DNA from: HGM04593 sp045661225
GTDB taxonomy: Bacteria > Bacteroidota > Bacteroidia > Bacteroidales > Bacteroidaceae
Direction of reading: 5' to 3'
DNA length: 58,740 bases
Assembly (NCBI GenBank): GCA_045661225.1
Contig: JAZRFF010000033.1
Location: forward strand, 1 to 58,740
Below, piece after piece: positions 25,198 to 34,149 of this stretch (position 1 is the first letter of the stretch; the number at the start of each line of letters is the position of its first letter). The notes beneath the pieces were generated by a model, which saw only the letters and a list, made by a program, of their open reading frames with translations, was not told where the DNA came from and searched no databases. Made by a program: the position numbers and the translations under genes.

Positions 25198-26522
25198 TAT
25201 TTTTTTGAATCGAAAATTGTTGCGCTCAACGATTTAAGAGCCCTGACTTTATCCTCTTCACGTACAAGGAAAGAGATATTATAGTTGCTTCCGCCGTATG
25301 ACACCATACGCACCGGAATATCCTTCATAGCCTCCATTGCACGCGCCTCAAAGCCCACATTTTCCCAATTAAGGTCACCGACAACACAAATAATGCACAT
25401 ATTACGGTCAACGGTGATTGTGCCAATTTTTTGAAGCTCAGCGACAATATTATCGAGTTTCCTGTCATCATCAATAGATACAGAAACACCGACCTCCGAC
25501 GTACAAACCATATCGATAGAAGTCTTGTTCGATTCGAAAATCTCGAACACCTTACGCAAGAAACCGTATGCAAGCAACATTCGCCCGCTCTTGATTTTTA
25601 TTGCTGTAATATTATCCTTTGCAGCTATAGCTTTAATTTCTCCCGGACAAGTAAGGTTATTGTTAATTAGAGTACCCTCGGCCTTGGGGTCCATTGTATT
25701 AAGCAGACGCACAGGTGTACCGGTCAGTTTCGCAGGGAGAATACAGGTCGGGTGCAGAATTTTCGCTCCAAAGTATGCAAGTTCGGCACTCTCCTCAAAA
25801 TGCAAGTTACGCACCGGAGCGGTATTGTCAACAATACGCGGGTCGTTATTATGAACGCCATCAATGTCGGTCCAGATCTGCACCTCATCGGCATTCACAG
25901 CCGAACCAATCAGCGTTGCAGTATAATCACTGCCGCCACGTTGCAGATTATCATAAGAACCCTCGTGGTTCATACATATAAAGCCCTGAGTAATATAAAT
26001 GCGACCCTTAACCTCAAAATCAACAAGAGGCAACAAATGCTCACGGATATAACCAAGATCGGGCTCACCGTTCACAGCCAGACGCATAAAATCAAGAGCA
26101 TTGAGAAGTTCCACATCAAGACCAAGCTCCTTCATATAATAAGTGACAAGGTTTGTCGATATTATTTCACCCTGTGCCACAATCTCTTTCTCAAGTTCAT
26201 CGGTCAACGGCTTGAATGCAAGTTCACGCAAATGCGTAAAAACCTCGTTAACCTTATTTGTTGCAGCAGAAGTTGCCGTTTCGGTTGAATACAGTTCCTT
26301 TATTGTCTGCATATACTTTGTTTGCAACACTGTAGAGTGTTCGCAAGCACCATTAGGGTTACCGTTCCTTAAGTAATTAGTAAACTCAATAAGCGAGTTT
26401 GTAGTACCCGACATTGCTGAAAGAACAATAATCTTAGTCTCGCCATCAGAAATAAGGTTCACTACATTCTGCATACGCTCAGCCGACCCGACTGACGTAC
26501 CTCCAAACTTTAAAACTTTCAT
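25197..26522 (-). CDS. Aspartate kinase
   Basis: Phosphorylates aspartate, the first step toward lysine, threonine, methionine and diaminopimelate. The 441-residue monofunctional enzyme starts MKVLKFGGTSVGSAERM (K-F-G-G nucleotide site), has the RGGSDYTATLIGSA substrate loop and C-terminal ACT domains (about 295-441) that usually confer feedback inhibition. LysC-type length; no homoserine dehydrogenase is fused. It lies 9 nt after the ftsE-like gene and overlaps lysA. Confidence 0.93.
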   Translation of the reverse strand: MKVLKFGGTSVGSAERMQNVVNLISDGETKIIVLSAMSGTTNSLIEFTNYLRNGNPNGACEHSTVLQTKYMQTIKELYSTETATSAATNKVNEVFTHLRELAFKPLTDELEKEIVAQGEIISTNLVTYYMKELGLDVELLNALDFMRLAVNGEPDLGYIREHLLPLVDFEVKGRIYITQGFICMNHEGSYDNLQRGGSDYTATLIGSAVNADEVQIWTDIDGVHNNDPRIVDNTAPVRNLHFEESAELAYFGAKILHPTCILPAKLTGTPVRLLNTMDPKAEGTLINNNLTCPGEIKAIAAKDNITAIKIKSGRMLLAYGFLRKVFEIFESNKTSIDMVCTSEVGVSVSIDDDRKLDNIVAELQKIGTITVDRNMCIICVVGDLNWENVGFEARAMEAMKDIPVRMVSYGGSNYNISFLVREEDKVRALKSLSATIFDSKK

Positions 26523-26531
26523 ATTATATAT

Positions 26532-27239
26532 TTATTCTTTTGTTTCCGACTCATCATTCATTTTCAAGGTTGCCATCTTTTCAAGATGCCTTTTCTCGCA
26601 ACGATAAACCGTAGCTGGATAAGCCTTGAGCCACTGTTCATTGTGAGTAATCATCAGCACAGCCATCTTTTCTTTACGGCTGATGCTGTGCAAGAGTGCC
26701 ATTATATAGTCACCAGTCTCATAATCAAGATTTCCGGTCGGTTCATCGGCAAGCAGCAGCGCCGGACGATTAAGAATTGCACGCGCTATTGCTATACGTT
26801 GCTGTTCACCGCCCGAAAGTTCGTGAGGACGCTTATACCCCTTTTGCGGAAGGCCAACAAGTTCAAGCACTTCCCTTATGCGTTCGCGACGCTGTTCGGT
26901 GCTCTTCCACCCCGTACAACGCAATACAAAGTCAAGATTTTCGTTTACAGTGCGATCCGTCAAAAGTTTAAAGTCCTGAAAAACAATACCCAGCCTCTTG
27001 CGTAATTTTTGCAGATGGCGGTTCTTTATTTTCGACATATTATATTCGTCAAACACACACGCATCGCCACACTCAATATCAACCTCGCCATAGATTGTTT
27101 TGAGCAAAGACGACTTTCCCGAACCTACAGCGCCTATAATATAGGCAAACTCGCCCTCTTCGAGCGAAAAGTTCACATTCTCTAGAATAACATTCGAGTC
27201 AATAAGTATGTCAACGTTTCTGTAATCTACAACCGACAT
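26532..27239 (-). CDS. ftsE: FtsE-like cell-division ABC ATP-binding protein
   Basis: A 235-residue ATPase of the FtsE/LolD class. Walker A GAVGSGKSS (36-44), signature LSGGEQQR, Walker B LLLADEPTGNLDYET and MITHNEQW are all present. FtsE pairs with FtsX to activate septal peptidoglycan hydrolases, but no ftsX is adjacent. I start at the ATG at 27239 (MSVVDYRNVDIL); the longer 258-residue frame adds 23 residues without similarity to the family. It leads a unit with aspartokinase and lysA, linking septum function with diaminopimelate supply. A LolD-like role is the main alternative. Confidence 0.82.
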   Translation of the reverse strand: MSVVDYRNVDILIDSNVILENVNFSLEEGEFAYIIGAVGSGKSSLLKTIYGEVDIECGDACVFDEYNMSKIKNRHLQKLRKRLGIVFQDFKLLTDRTVNENLDFVLRCTGWKSTEQRRERIREVLELVGLPQKGYKRPHELSGGEQQRIAIARAILNRPALLLADEPTGNLDYETGDYIMALLHSISRKEKMAVLMITHNEQWLKAYPATVYRCEKRHLEKMATLKMNDESETKE

Positions 27240-27443
27240 AATACATAAATTTAAACTGCGTTGCAAAGCACTTTGACAAACACGGCCACACTCACGCAAA
27301 TTATTCACAAAATTAGTGATATTTTCTCAAAAAAACGACCACTGAAGCACACTATTTTAAAAAGCAGCCCCCATAAAAGAGCAATAATGTAAAAAAACTC
27401 ACTCTTACCACGAGCAATTACCATCTATAAGAAAAAAAATCAT

Positions 27444-27451
27444 TACCTTTG
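27444..27451 (+). promoter_or_regulatory. -7 box TACCTTTG of the LytTR-purN unit
   Basis: Perfect TAnnTTTG, 46 nt upstream of the LytTR gene start. The 200 nt between it and the divergent ftsE-like gene are AT-rich and hold no other feature I can support. Confidence 0.65.
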
Positions 27452-27497
27452 TAAAGAATTAACGTGCCTATACCGCAGCAGGCACAACCATACAGTT

Positions 27498-28382
27498 ATG
27501 ATAGATTACACATCGGCTCTATTCCAAAAAGTACCCAAATATCTGCTTGAAAAGAAAAACCAAATAATTATGGTTCTTTTCGTTTCAGTGTTTGCTATCA
27601 CATTCATAAACATATACAAGCCTTTCGGTTCCGACAAATGGATCGATGGCGAGCACATCACGCGCACCATATACTTCTTGTGGTCAACAATACTCGTTAG
27701 CATCGGAATGATAGTCGTAGCCATCAGCCGAGTAATAATGTACAGTTACTCGCACAAGCCCCACCACAGTATCACCGTGCTTAAATACTTTCTATGGGTA
27801 TTCGTCGAACTCCTGCTACTGTCGGGCACATTCACCGTTCTTGCGCTCATCATCGGCAGCAACCTGAAGATCAGCACACACGACCCTCTCGAGATATACA
27901 TCAACGCAATGCAGAATACAATCTTCATTCTTGGTATTCCATATTTCATTTGCGTTCTTTATTTCTCCTACCAGGAACGTTCGGCCAAATTAAAAGAGCT
28001 TATGAACGAGAATGTCGGTTTCAAGTCAAGCAACCTTATATCAATATACGACTACCGCGGAATATTACAGTTGTCGGTGGCAAAAGAGAACCTGCTCTAC
28101 ATTGAATCGGCCGACAATTATATATGCATCTGGTATCAGAAAGGCGACATTTTAAAGAAAAGGTTAATGCGCATTACAATGAAAGATATCAGCGAACAAT
28201 TAACCGAAACAAACATTGTCCGTTGCCACCGCTCTTATATGGTCAATCTCGACCTTGTAAAAGTTATGCGTCGCGAAAAAGAGAACATATTTCTCGAGCT
28301 CGGTATACCCAACATAAAAGAGATTCCAATATCAAAAACATACGCCGAGGCTGTATTGCGCCGCCTTGTGCCCATTTCATAA
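27498..28382 (+). CDS. Membrane-anchored LytTR family transcriptional regulator
   Basis: A 294-residue protein with four predicted transmembrane helices (about 23-43, 60-80, 95-120, 130-160), a linker, and a C-terminal LytTR DNA-binding domain (about 185-290) containing NLLYIESADNYICIWY and RCHRSYMVNLDLVK. There is no receiver domain, so it is not a classical response regulator; membrane-linked LytTR proteins are thought to respond to membrane or small-molecule signals. purN follows after 17 nt, so the regulator is co-transcribed with a purine gene. The targets and signal are unknown. Confidence 0.88.
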   Translation: MIDYTSALFQKVPKYLLEKKNQIIMVLFVSVFAITFINIYKPFGSDKWIDGEHITRTIYFLWSTILVSIGMIVVAISRVIMYSYSHKPHHSITVLKYFLWVFVELLLLSGTFTVLALIIGSNLKISTHDPLEIYINAMQNTIFILGIPYFICVLYFSYQERSAKLKELMNENVGFKSSNLISIYDYRGILQLSVAKENLLYIESADNYICIWYQKGDILKKRLMRITMKDISEQLTETNIVRCHRSYMVNLDLVKVMRREKENIFLELGIPNIKEIPISKTYAEAVLRRLVPIS

Positions 28383-28399
28383 ACAAAAACAATAAGACA

Positions 28400-28972
28400 G
28401 TGAAGAAGATTGCTATCCTTGCATCAGGCAGCGGCTCAAATGCCGAGAACATTGCCAACTATTTCAGCGAATCCGATTACGCCCGCGTGTCGCTAATCAT
28501 CGCCAACACCCCCGAAGCATACGTTATTGAGCGCGCCAAGAGGCTGAACATCGAGTGTCAAGTAGTAACAAAATCCCAATTTATGGAAGCCGACAGCATT
28601 ATAGCAATGCTCAAAGAACGCGACATCGACTTTATAGTCCTTGCAGGTTTCCTGTTGCTCGTGCCCCACAAACTCATAGAGGCCTACCCAGGCAGAATCG
28701 TCAACATACACCCGGCGTTGCTTCCCAAACACGGAGGTAAAGGAATGTACGGCGACAGAGTACACAAGGCCGTTGTTGAAAGCGGCGACACCGAGAGTGG
28801 AATAACCATTCACCTCATTGACGAAGAATACGACAAAGGCACAACCTTCTTTCAGGCAAAATGCCCTGTGCTACCCACCGACACCCCCGACGATGTAGCG
28901 GCAAAGGTACACGCCCTTGAATACAAGCATTTTCCCCACGTCATCGAAGAGATTTTACACACACTCGACTAA
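28400..28972 (+). CDS. purN: Phosphoribosylglycinamide formyltransferase
   Basis: Third step of purine synthesis: formyl transfer from 10-formyltetrahydrofolate to GAR. The 190-residue protein opens with KKIAILASGSGSNAENI (phosphate-binding GSGSN), and carries NIHPALLPKHGGKG (catalytic Asn and His) and ESGITIHLIDEEYDKG (catalytic Asp). I chose the GTG at 28400, because no in-frame ATG gives the family length; the open frame extends much further upstream across the LytTR gene. It ends at a perfect palindromic terminator. Confidence 0.92.
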   Translation: MKKIAILASGSGSNAENIANYFSESDYARVSLIIANTPEAYVIERAKRLNIECQVVTKSQFMEADSIIAMLKERDIDFIVLAGFLLLVPHKLIEAYPGRIVNIHPALLPKHGGKGMYGDRVHKAVVESGDTESGITIHLIDEEYDKGTTFFQAKCPVLPTDTPDDVAAKVHALEYKHFPHVIEEILHTLD

Positions 28973-28982
28973 AAAATTCTCA

Positions 28983-29022
28983 CAATAAAAAAGTCAGTCA
29001 CGCGTGACTGACTTTTTTATTG
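28983..29022. terminator. Bidirectional terminator between purN and pepT (40-nt perfect palindrome)
   Basis: The 20 nt at 28983-29002 are exactly complementary to 29003-29022. A core AGTCAGTCACG is flanked by A6/T6 tracts, so it functions as a terminator in both directions between convergent genes. Confidence 0.92.
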
Positions 29023-29039
29023 TTATATACACGAACCTA

Positions 29040-30287
29040 TCAACGTGCAAGGTCTTTTACCCCGGAAGCGATGTTCACAACAGTCATCATCGCTTTCTCC
29101 ATTACCTGAACCGATACAAATTCATAACGGCTGTGAAAGTTTATTCCACCGGCAAACAGGTTAGGACAAGGTAAGCCCATAAACGACAACTGCGCACCAT
29201 CGGTACCACCACGAATAGGCTTAACTATTGGCGACACACCCGCCCTGAGCATTGCCATTTTTGCAAGCTCAATAATATGCATCTTAGGCTCTACCTGTTC
29301 ACGCATATTGCGATACTGTTCTTTAAGTTCAAGAGAGACCACACCGTTGCCATACTTCTCACACATAGCCTTCTCAACGGTACGCATAAAAGCCATACGC
29401 TTTGCAAATATTTCACTATTGTGGTCACGTATAATATAAGACACCTCAGCGTGATCGACACCACCGTTTATTCCCATCAGGTGATAGAAGCCCTGATACC
29501 CCTCGGTACACTCGGGCGACTCCATAGCCGGGATAGTCTGTACAATAGATGTTGCCACACGAAGAGCGTTAAGCATCTTACCCTTTGCATAACCGGGGTG
29601 TACATTGCGTCCCTGTATTGTAAAGTGCGCGCTACCGGCATTGAAATTCTCAAATTCAAGTTCACCCTCACAGCTGCCATCTACAGTGTAAGCCCAGTCA
29701 CAGCCAAAGAGAGGCACATTAAAATTATGCGCGCCACGCCCAATCTCCTCATCGGGATTAAAAGCGATACGTATCTTACCGTGTTCAATCTCAGGGTGAG
29801 CCTGCAAATACTCAACAGCAGTCACAATCTCGGCAATACCGGCTTTATCGTCCGCTCCCAACAGAGTATGGCCATCAGTGACAACAAGGTCGTGACCGGC
29901 ATAATTCTGCACCTCGGGAAAGTCAGACACACGAAGCACAATATCCTCCTTTGCACAGAGCACAATATTACCGCCTGAATAATTTATAACGCGTGGCGAA
30001 ACACCTTTACCGCTCATATCGGGGCTGGTGTCGACGTGCGCAATAAAACCAATCACCGGCAATTCTTTATCGGTATTCGCCGGCAGAGTAGCATACAGAT
30101 ACCCTTTTTCATCGAGAAGAACATCATTCAGTCCCATTTCCTTTAGTTCCTGTTCCAAGAAACGTGCAAAGACAAACTGCCCCTCGGTTGTAGGCACCGT
30201 CGTTGCATCGTCACTCGATTGTGTGTCAAAAGTCACATACTTCAAGAAACGATTCAGCATCTTCTCCTTAAACAAATTCTTGTCCAT
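29040..30287 (-). CDS. pepT: Peptidase T (tripeptide aminopeptidase)
   Basis: A cytoplasmic zinc aminopeptidase that removes the N-terminal residue of tripeptides. The 415-residue protein shows the M20 metal ligands: IAHVDTSPD (His, Asp), GADDKAGIAE (bridging Asp), NPDEEIGRG (catalytic Glu and ligand Glu), YTVDGSCEGELEFE and the C-terminal FAGGINFHSRYEF. Family length is about 410. It lies 16 nt after the DUF2027-Smr gene and is probably co-transcribed. Confidence 0.95.
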   Translation of the reverse strand: MDKNLFKEKMLNRFLKYVTFDTQSSDDATTVPTTEGQFVFARFLEQELKEMGLNDVLLDEKGYLYATLPANTDKELPVIGFIAHVDTSPDMSGKGVSPRVINYSGGNIVLCAKEDIVLRVSDFPEVQNYAGHDLVVTDGHTLLGADDKAGIAEIVTAVEYLQAHPEIEHGKIRIAFNPDEEIGRGAHNFNVPLFGCDWAYTVDGSCEGELEFENFNAGSAHFTIQGRNVHPGYAKGKMLNALRVATSIVQTIPAMESPECTEGYQGFYHLMGINGGVDHAEVSYIIRDHNSEIFAKRMAFMRTVEKAMCEKYGNGVVSLELKEQYRNMREQVEPKMHIIELAKMAMLRAGVSPIVKPIRGGTDGAQLSFMGLPCPNLFAGGINFHSRYEFVSVQVMEKAMMTVVNIASGVKDLAR

Positions 30288-30303
30288 ATATTTTATTTTA
30301 TCA

Positions 30304-31386
30304 TTACTTTATTATAACCATTGTTGCCCCAAAGCCATACTTCTGGAACGAAGCATCTTGCGACAGACAACGCGGGTACTTACGGCGAATCTCCTGCGAT
30401 ATTGCATTACGCAACACCCCCTCGCCCTTGCCGTGAATAAAAACAATCTTCTTACCCTTCTGTTTTATATTCTCGTTCATTGTGCGACGAACCACTTCCA
30501 ACTGATAGTTAAGCATATCGAAATTATTCATTCCGGCCGTAGTCTCAAGCAGTGCATCAATGTGCAGGTCCACCTCAAGAATATCCTGATTTTTCACGAC
30601 CGGTTGCTGTTGGGGTTTCTGGGTTGTATCGCCCTTTTTCTTTTCCAATATAACCTTTTTAATCTCCTCAGCATCGGCAAAAATCTCCTTTGTAGGCTTA
30701 TCGTCGGTCACAAAGTCATACACAAGCGCCCCCTCATCAAAGAAAGGATTTTCACGAAAGAGATGCAATTTATAGAATTTAACCGTGTCTATACGTCTTT
30801 CAATGTTCATTGCCGGTTTAAGCGCAAAAGGCTTTCCCTGTTTAAAAGGCAACAACTGCAGGCACACCCTCTCTATATCATTAAGTTCCTCACGGCCAAA
30901 CTCCTCAAGAAACATCTTTGAATTTGGTTCAAGCACACCATTGGCACGCACCGCCCAACTGCGACCCGATGCCGACAAATAGGTAAAATAGAGCGAATAA
31001 TTACTATCGTTTATTATATAAGCCTCAAAGCGGGAATTGCTCAACGCCTTTTCATCAACAGGCAGAAAAGCGAGCATCACATTAAGACGCTCACCCTCGG
31101 GGCGTTCCATTGGACGATACGAGACCACCGGTTCAAACTCCTCATCATCATTAGCAACCTTTGCCGGTGCCGGACGATTCTTGCCACGTTCGGACTCCAC
31201 TTTAGGAACCACGCTTTTTTTTGTAAAATTATACTCATTAGTATCGACAGCCACGCACTCACGTACATTCATTGGAATCTCAAAGCCGTCGGCGTCCTCC
31301 ACAAGCACAATATCCTTACCGCGAAAGCCTGTTACCACACCTCCGCCACTCTCGTAGATAAAACGCACTTTATCACCAATCTTCAT
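30304..31386 (-). CDS. DUF2027 protein with C-terminal Smr domain
   Basis: A 360-residue Bacteroidota protein. The N-terminus (MKIGDKVRFIYESGGGVVTGFRG in part: KIGDKVRFI) looks like a small beta-barrel/KOW-like module, followed by an acidic/basic linker (about 55-95), a DUF2027 beta domain (about 96-235), and an Smr domain (about 265-360) with LEVDLHIDAL and FIHGKGEGVLRNAI. Smr domains occur in MutS2 and act as nucleases on branched DNA or colliding ribosome mRNA; the catalytic role here is unproven. It is first in a unit with pepT behind a TATCTTCG promoter box. Confidence 0.83.
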   Translation of the reverse strand: MKIGDKVRFIYESGGGVVTGFRGKDIVLVEDADGFEIPMNVRECVAVDTNEYNFTKKSVVPKVESERGKNRPAPAKVANDDEEFEPVVSYRPMERPEGERLNVMLAFLPVDEKALSNSRFEAYIINDSNYSLYFTYLSASGRSWAVRANGVLEPNSKMFLEEFGREELNDIERVCLQLLPFKQGKPFALKPAMNIERRIDTVKFYKLHLFRENPFFDEGALVYDFVTDDKPTKEIFADAEEIKKVILEKKKGDTTQKPQQQPVVKNQDILEVDLHIDALLETTAGMNNFDMLNYQLEVVRRTMNENIKQKGKKIVFIHGKGEGVLRNAISQEIRRKYPRCLSQDASFQKYGFGATMVIIK

Positions 31387-31407
31387 AACATACCATCTAA
31401 TATAACG

Positions 31408-31415
31408 CGAAGATA
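31408..31415 (-). promoter_or_regulatory. -7 box TATCTTCG of the DUF2027-Smr/pepT unit
   Basis: Minus-strand TATCTTCG followed by CG, 21 nt before the ATG at 31386. Another copy of the recurring variant box. Confidence 0.5.
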
Positions 31416-31465
31416 ATGTAAAAAAACGAGAAGAAGAACAACATCACTGAGATATTACACCAAAA

Positions 31466-32500
31466 TCACGCCTCTTCGACATTCCCGAACCTCTCCCACA
31501 CACGCGCAAAACCATACTCGCCAACCTTTCCCGACGGAACAAGCAACAAAGCACGCGAATAAACATCAGCATCGGCAATATCGCCCGAGCACATAGGCGC
31601 AGCCTCGCACATAACTCTTAACTCTTTAAGAGAACGGCAACTGCGAAAAGCCTGCTCGCCAACGCTCACCACCGCAAAAGGCAAAGTTATACTCTCTATA
31701 GCCGAACAGTTGTAAAAAGCTCCGTATCCAATGCTCAGCACACCGTCGTGCAGCGACACACGCTCAAGGGCAGCACAATTAGCAAGCACCCCTTGGTCAA
31801 GCATATTTGCCGCCTCAGGCAAAGCAAACTCTTTCAGTGACGAACACCCCCAAAAGGCACCTTTCTTGACCGCTGCAACCGAATTTGGAATTTTTATCGA
31901 AGCCAGCGCCGAACAATCCCTAAACGCCCAGCCCTCAATCGAGAGAAGGCCCTCGGGCAACTCCACCTCACGCAAAGCCTCACAGCCACAAAAGGCATAC
32001 TCCCCCACCGAATCGGCCATCGGGCCTACAGACACCCTTTCAAGCGCCTTGCAACCATCAAACAACGACGGTTCTATATTCACAAGATTATCGGGCAAGA
32101 ACGCACGGGCAAGCGATACACAGCCCGCAAAAGCACCTCGACCAATAACGATAACATTCTTTGGGAGCACAATCTCGGTAAGCGACACACAGCCCTTAAA
32201 AGCCTGCATACCAATAATATGAAGAGCATCATTAAAAGAGACTTTTGTCAAGCCCACACACCCCTCAAAAGCACTTATACCCACCGAATCGACATTCTCG
32301 CCCAACTTTACCGACACAAGACCGCTGCAATCCATAAACGCCTCGTCAAGAATATCGGTAACAGCATACTCCACACCATCTACAGCAACCGAAGCGGGCA
32401 AAGAAACCTCACCCGCATACGGGACAAGGCTTTTAGTGACAGTTGCACAATTCTTTGCACCATCAAGCATATAGGTAACACCATCAATAACTTTTATCAT
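31466..32500 (-). CDS. BspA-like leucine-rich repeat protein without signal peptide
   Basis: A 344-residue protein made almost entirely of ~23-residue LRR_5 repeats (pattern AF-GC-SL--V-LP--V--IG), about ten copies between residues 45 and 320. Such proteins often mediate surface binding, but this one starts MIKVIDGVTYMLDG with no signal peptide or lipobox, so it may be cytoplasmic. I use the ATG at 32500, which leaves a 5-nt gap after the queA stop; the longer frame begins with TTG. It is co-directional with queA. Molecular partner unknown. Confidence 0.85.
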   Translation of the reverse strand: MIKVIDGVTYMLDGAKNCATVTKSLVPYAGEVSLPASVAVDGVEYAVTDILDEAFMDCSGLVSVKLGENVDSVGISAFEGCVGLTKVSFNDALHIIGMQAFKGCVSLTEIVLPKNVIVIGRGAFAGCVSLARAFLPDNLVNIEPSLFDGCKALERVSVGPMADSVGEYAFCGCEALREVELPEGLLSIEGWAFRDCSALASIKIPNSVAAVKKGAFWGCSSLKEFALPEAANMLDQGVLANCAALERVSLHDGVLSIGYGAFYNCSAIESITLPFAVVSVGEQAFRSCRSLKELRVMCEAAPMCSGDIADADVYSRALLLVPSGKVGEYGFARVWERFGNVEEA

Positions 32501-32505
32501 AACAA

Positions 32506-33720
32506 TCAAGGTATAAGCAATGAACTATCACCGTAGCTAAGGAATCTGAAACCGTGTTTCAACGCATAATCATATATTGTACGCCAATCGCCATTTACAA
32601 ACGCCGATACAAGCAACAGCAACGTACTCTTAGGCTGATGAAAATTTGTAACAATCGCCTTTACTATACGATAATCGTATCCCGGAGCTATCATTATCTG
32701 AGTATGCGAATGCACCCTGTCCAAGCCATTACGCTCCAGCCAAGCGACAAGCGCCTCAAGCGCTTCAACCGCCGAAAGCGAGTGGTCACGGTTATAAGGC
32801 GTCCACTGCCCTACGTGCAATTCGTCGGGAGAAAGCAAAGGATTCTCGTTTACCAATTCGCCCAAAAAGTAAAGACTCTCAAGAGTGCGCACCGAAGTCG
32901 TACCCACAGCCACAGCCTTGCCACCAGCCCCTATCAACCCCTCAATCACCTCTTTGCGCACCTCGATATACTCCTCGTGCATCTCGTGATCGGCAATAAA
33001 ATCACACTTTACAGGCTTAAACGTTCCCGCGCCAACGTGCAACGTCACCTCTTCACGCCTCACTCCGGCAGCCGAAAGAGCCTCGAGCACCGACGGCGTA
33101 AAGTGCAACCCCGCTGTCGGAGCCGCCACAGAGCCTTTAACCTTTGAATAAACAGTCTGATAGGTACTTATATCACTCTCCTCGGTCTTGCGGTTAAGAT
33201 AAGGCGGGATAGGCAATTCGCCCGCAGCCTCCAACAGTTCGGCAAACGACAAATTACCGTCCCAGAAGAAACGCACGCGGTTCACCGCCGCAGCATCGCC
33301 CACTCTCTCAACCGACAGTGTGACCAATTTACCGCCTACGTTTATAGTCTGCGAGAGCACGCCACCTTTCCAACGGCCGGAATTACCCACCAGGCACTGC
33401 CACACACACTCACGAGTCTCAAGAAAAATCTGCTGGTAGTCACAAGGCAGTTCCGGCTCAAGACAAAACACCTCAATCTGCGCCCCCGTCTCTTTTTTAA
33501 ACCGCAACCGCGCCTGAATGACACGAGTGTTATTAAAAACCATTAAAGCCCCTTGCGGAATATACTTTGGAAGATTCAAAAACAAATCCTCCGAGACAAC
33601 ACCTTTATTATAGAGCAACAGTTTCGACGCATCGCGCTGTTGTAAAGGATATTTTGCAATACGCTCATCAGGCAGAGGATAGTCATATTCAGCAATAGCA
33701 ATATCTTGTATATTTTTCAT
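32506..33720 (-). CDS. queA: S-adenosylmethionine:tRNA ribosyltransferase-isomerase
   Basis: Converts preQ1-tRNA to epoxyqueuosine-tRNA by transferring the ribosyl group of SAM, in queuosine synthesis. The 404-residue protein (start MKNIQDIAIAEYDYPLP) has YDYPLPDERIAKYPL, the PTAGLHFT motif, HVGAGTFKPV, YNRDHSLSAVEAL and NFHQPKSTLLLLVSAF, all QueA signatures. The ATG at 33720 matches family N-termini; MSIMKN at 33729 is an alternative. Upstream lies a triplicated repeat with possible promoter boxes. Confidence 0.93.
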   Translation of the reverse strand: MKNIQDIAIAEYDYPLPDERIAKYPLQQRDASKLLLYNKGVVSEDLFLNLPKYIPQGALMVFNNTRVIQARLRFKKETGAQIEVFCLEPELPCDYQQIFLETRECVWQCLVGNSGRWKGGVLSQTINVGGKLVTLSVERVGDAAAVNRVRFFWDGNLSFAELLEAAGELPIPPYLNRKTEESDISTYQTVYSKVKGSVAAPTAGLHFTPSVLEALSAAGVRREEVTLHVGAGTFKPVKCDFIADHEMHEEYIEVRKEVIEGLIGAGGKAVAVGTTSVRTLESLYFLGELVNENPLLSPDELHVGQWTPYNRDHSLSAVEALEALVAWLERNGLDRVHSHTQIMIAPGYDYRIVKAIVTNFHQPKSTLLLLVSAFVNGDWRTIYDYALKHGFRFLSYGDSSLLIP

Positions 33721-33750
33721 AATCGACATAGGAGGGTTTAATTCTCCTTG

Positions 33751-33758
33751 CAAAGATA
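33751..33758 (-). promoter_or_regulatory. -7 box TATCTTTG of queA
   Basis: Minus-strand TATCTTTG followed by CA, 30 nt before the queA ATG at 33720. It forms the proximal end of the tandem repeat array; a second intact copy lies at the copy 2/copy 3 junction (near 33919-33926). Confidence 0.6.
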
Positions 33759-33998
33759 GCAACAAACGAGCGAGAAATATAAAGCTTGCTTTAATATTTA
33801 TTACAGCGAGTGCAGAAAATCTTAGAGGTTTACCTCAAAGAGCAACAAACGAGCGAGAAATATAAAGCTTGCTTTAATATTTATTACAGCGAGTGCAGAA
33901 AATCTTAGAGATTTATCTCAAAGATAGCAACAAACGAGCGAGAAATATAAAGCTTGCTTTAATATTTATTACAGCGAGTGCAGAAAATATTTGAGATT
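33751..33998. repeat. Three tandem ~84-bp repeats upstream of queA
   Basis: Copies begin with AGCAACAAACGAGCGAGAAA at 33758, 33841 and 33926, giving periods of 83 and 85 nt. Each contains AAAGCTTGCTTT-like dyad sequence, ATTTATTACAGCGAGTGCAG, and ends in a variable AATCTTAGAG...CTCAAAG segment. The third copy decays after about 33990. On the minus strand copies 1 and 3 are bordered by TATCTTTG (a -7 box); at the copy 1/2 junction the same place reads CTCTTTGAG. Confidence 0.9.
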
Positions 33999-34091
33999 CT
34001 CCCCCAAAAAGTAAATAAACAGTTTATTCACAATAAAGAGTTAGCGGCAGCCAACTTTTCAAGCCCTGCCCCCAAAAAAAGACGCTTGAAC
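33999..34091. other. Remaining intergenic sequence between the repeat array and the aldolase terminator
   Basis: About 90 nt with low information content. I see no ORF, promoter box or hairpin in it. Confidence 0.5.
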
Positions 34092-34124
34092 AAAAAAAAA
34101 TGCCTTGCCGCAAGCGGCAAGGCA
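34092..34124 (-). terminator. Terminator of the fructose-bisphosphate aldolase gene
   Basis: Arms TGCCTTGCCG (34101-34110) and CGGCAAGGCA (34115-34124) with a CAAG loop; on the minus strand nine T follow (34100-34092). Confidence 0.93.
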
Positions 34125-34149
34125 TCACCTTATTCAATATTAAAGAATA

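Noticed and set aside
28124..28399. Upstream extension of the purN frame into the LytTR gene.
   Set aside because: The extra 92 residues have no similarity to PurN and lie inside the LytTR coding region; the GTG at 28400 gives family length.
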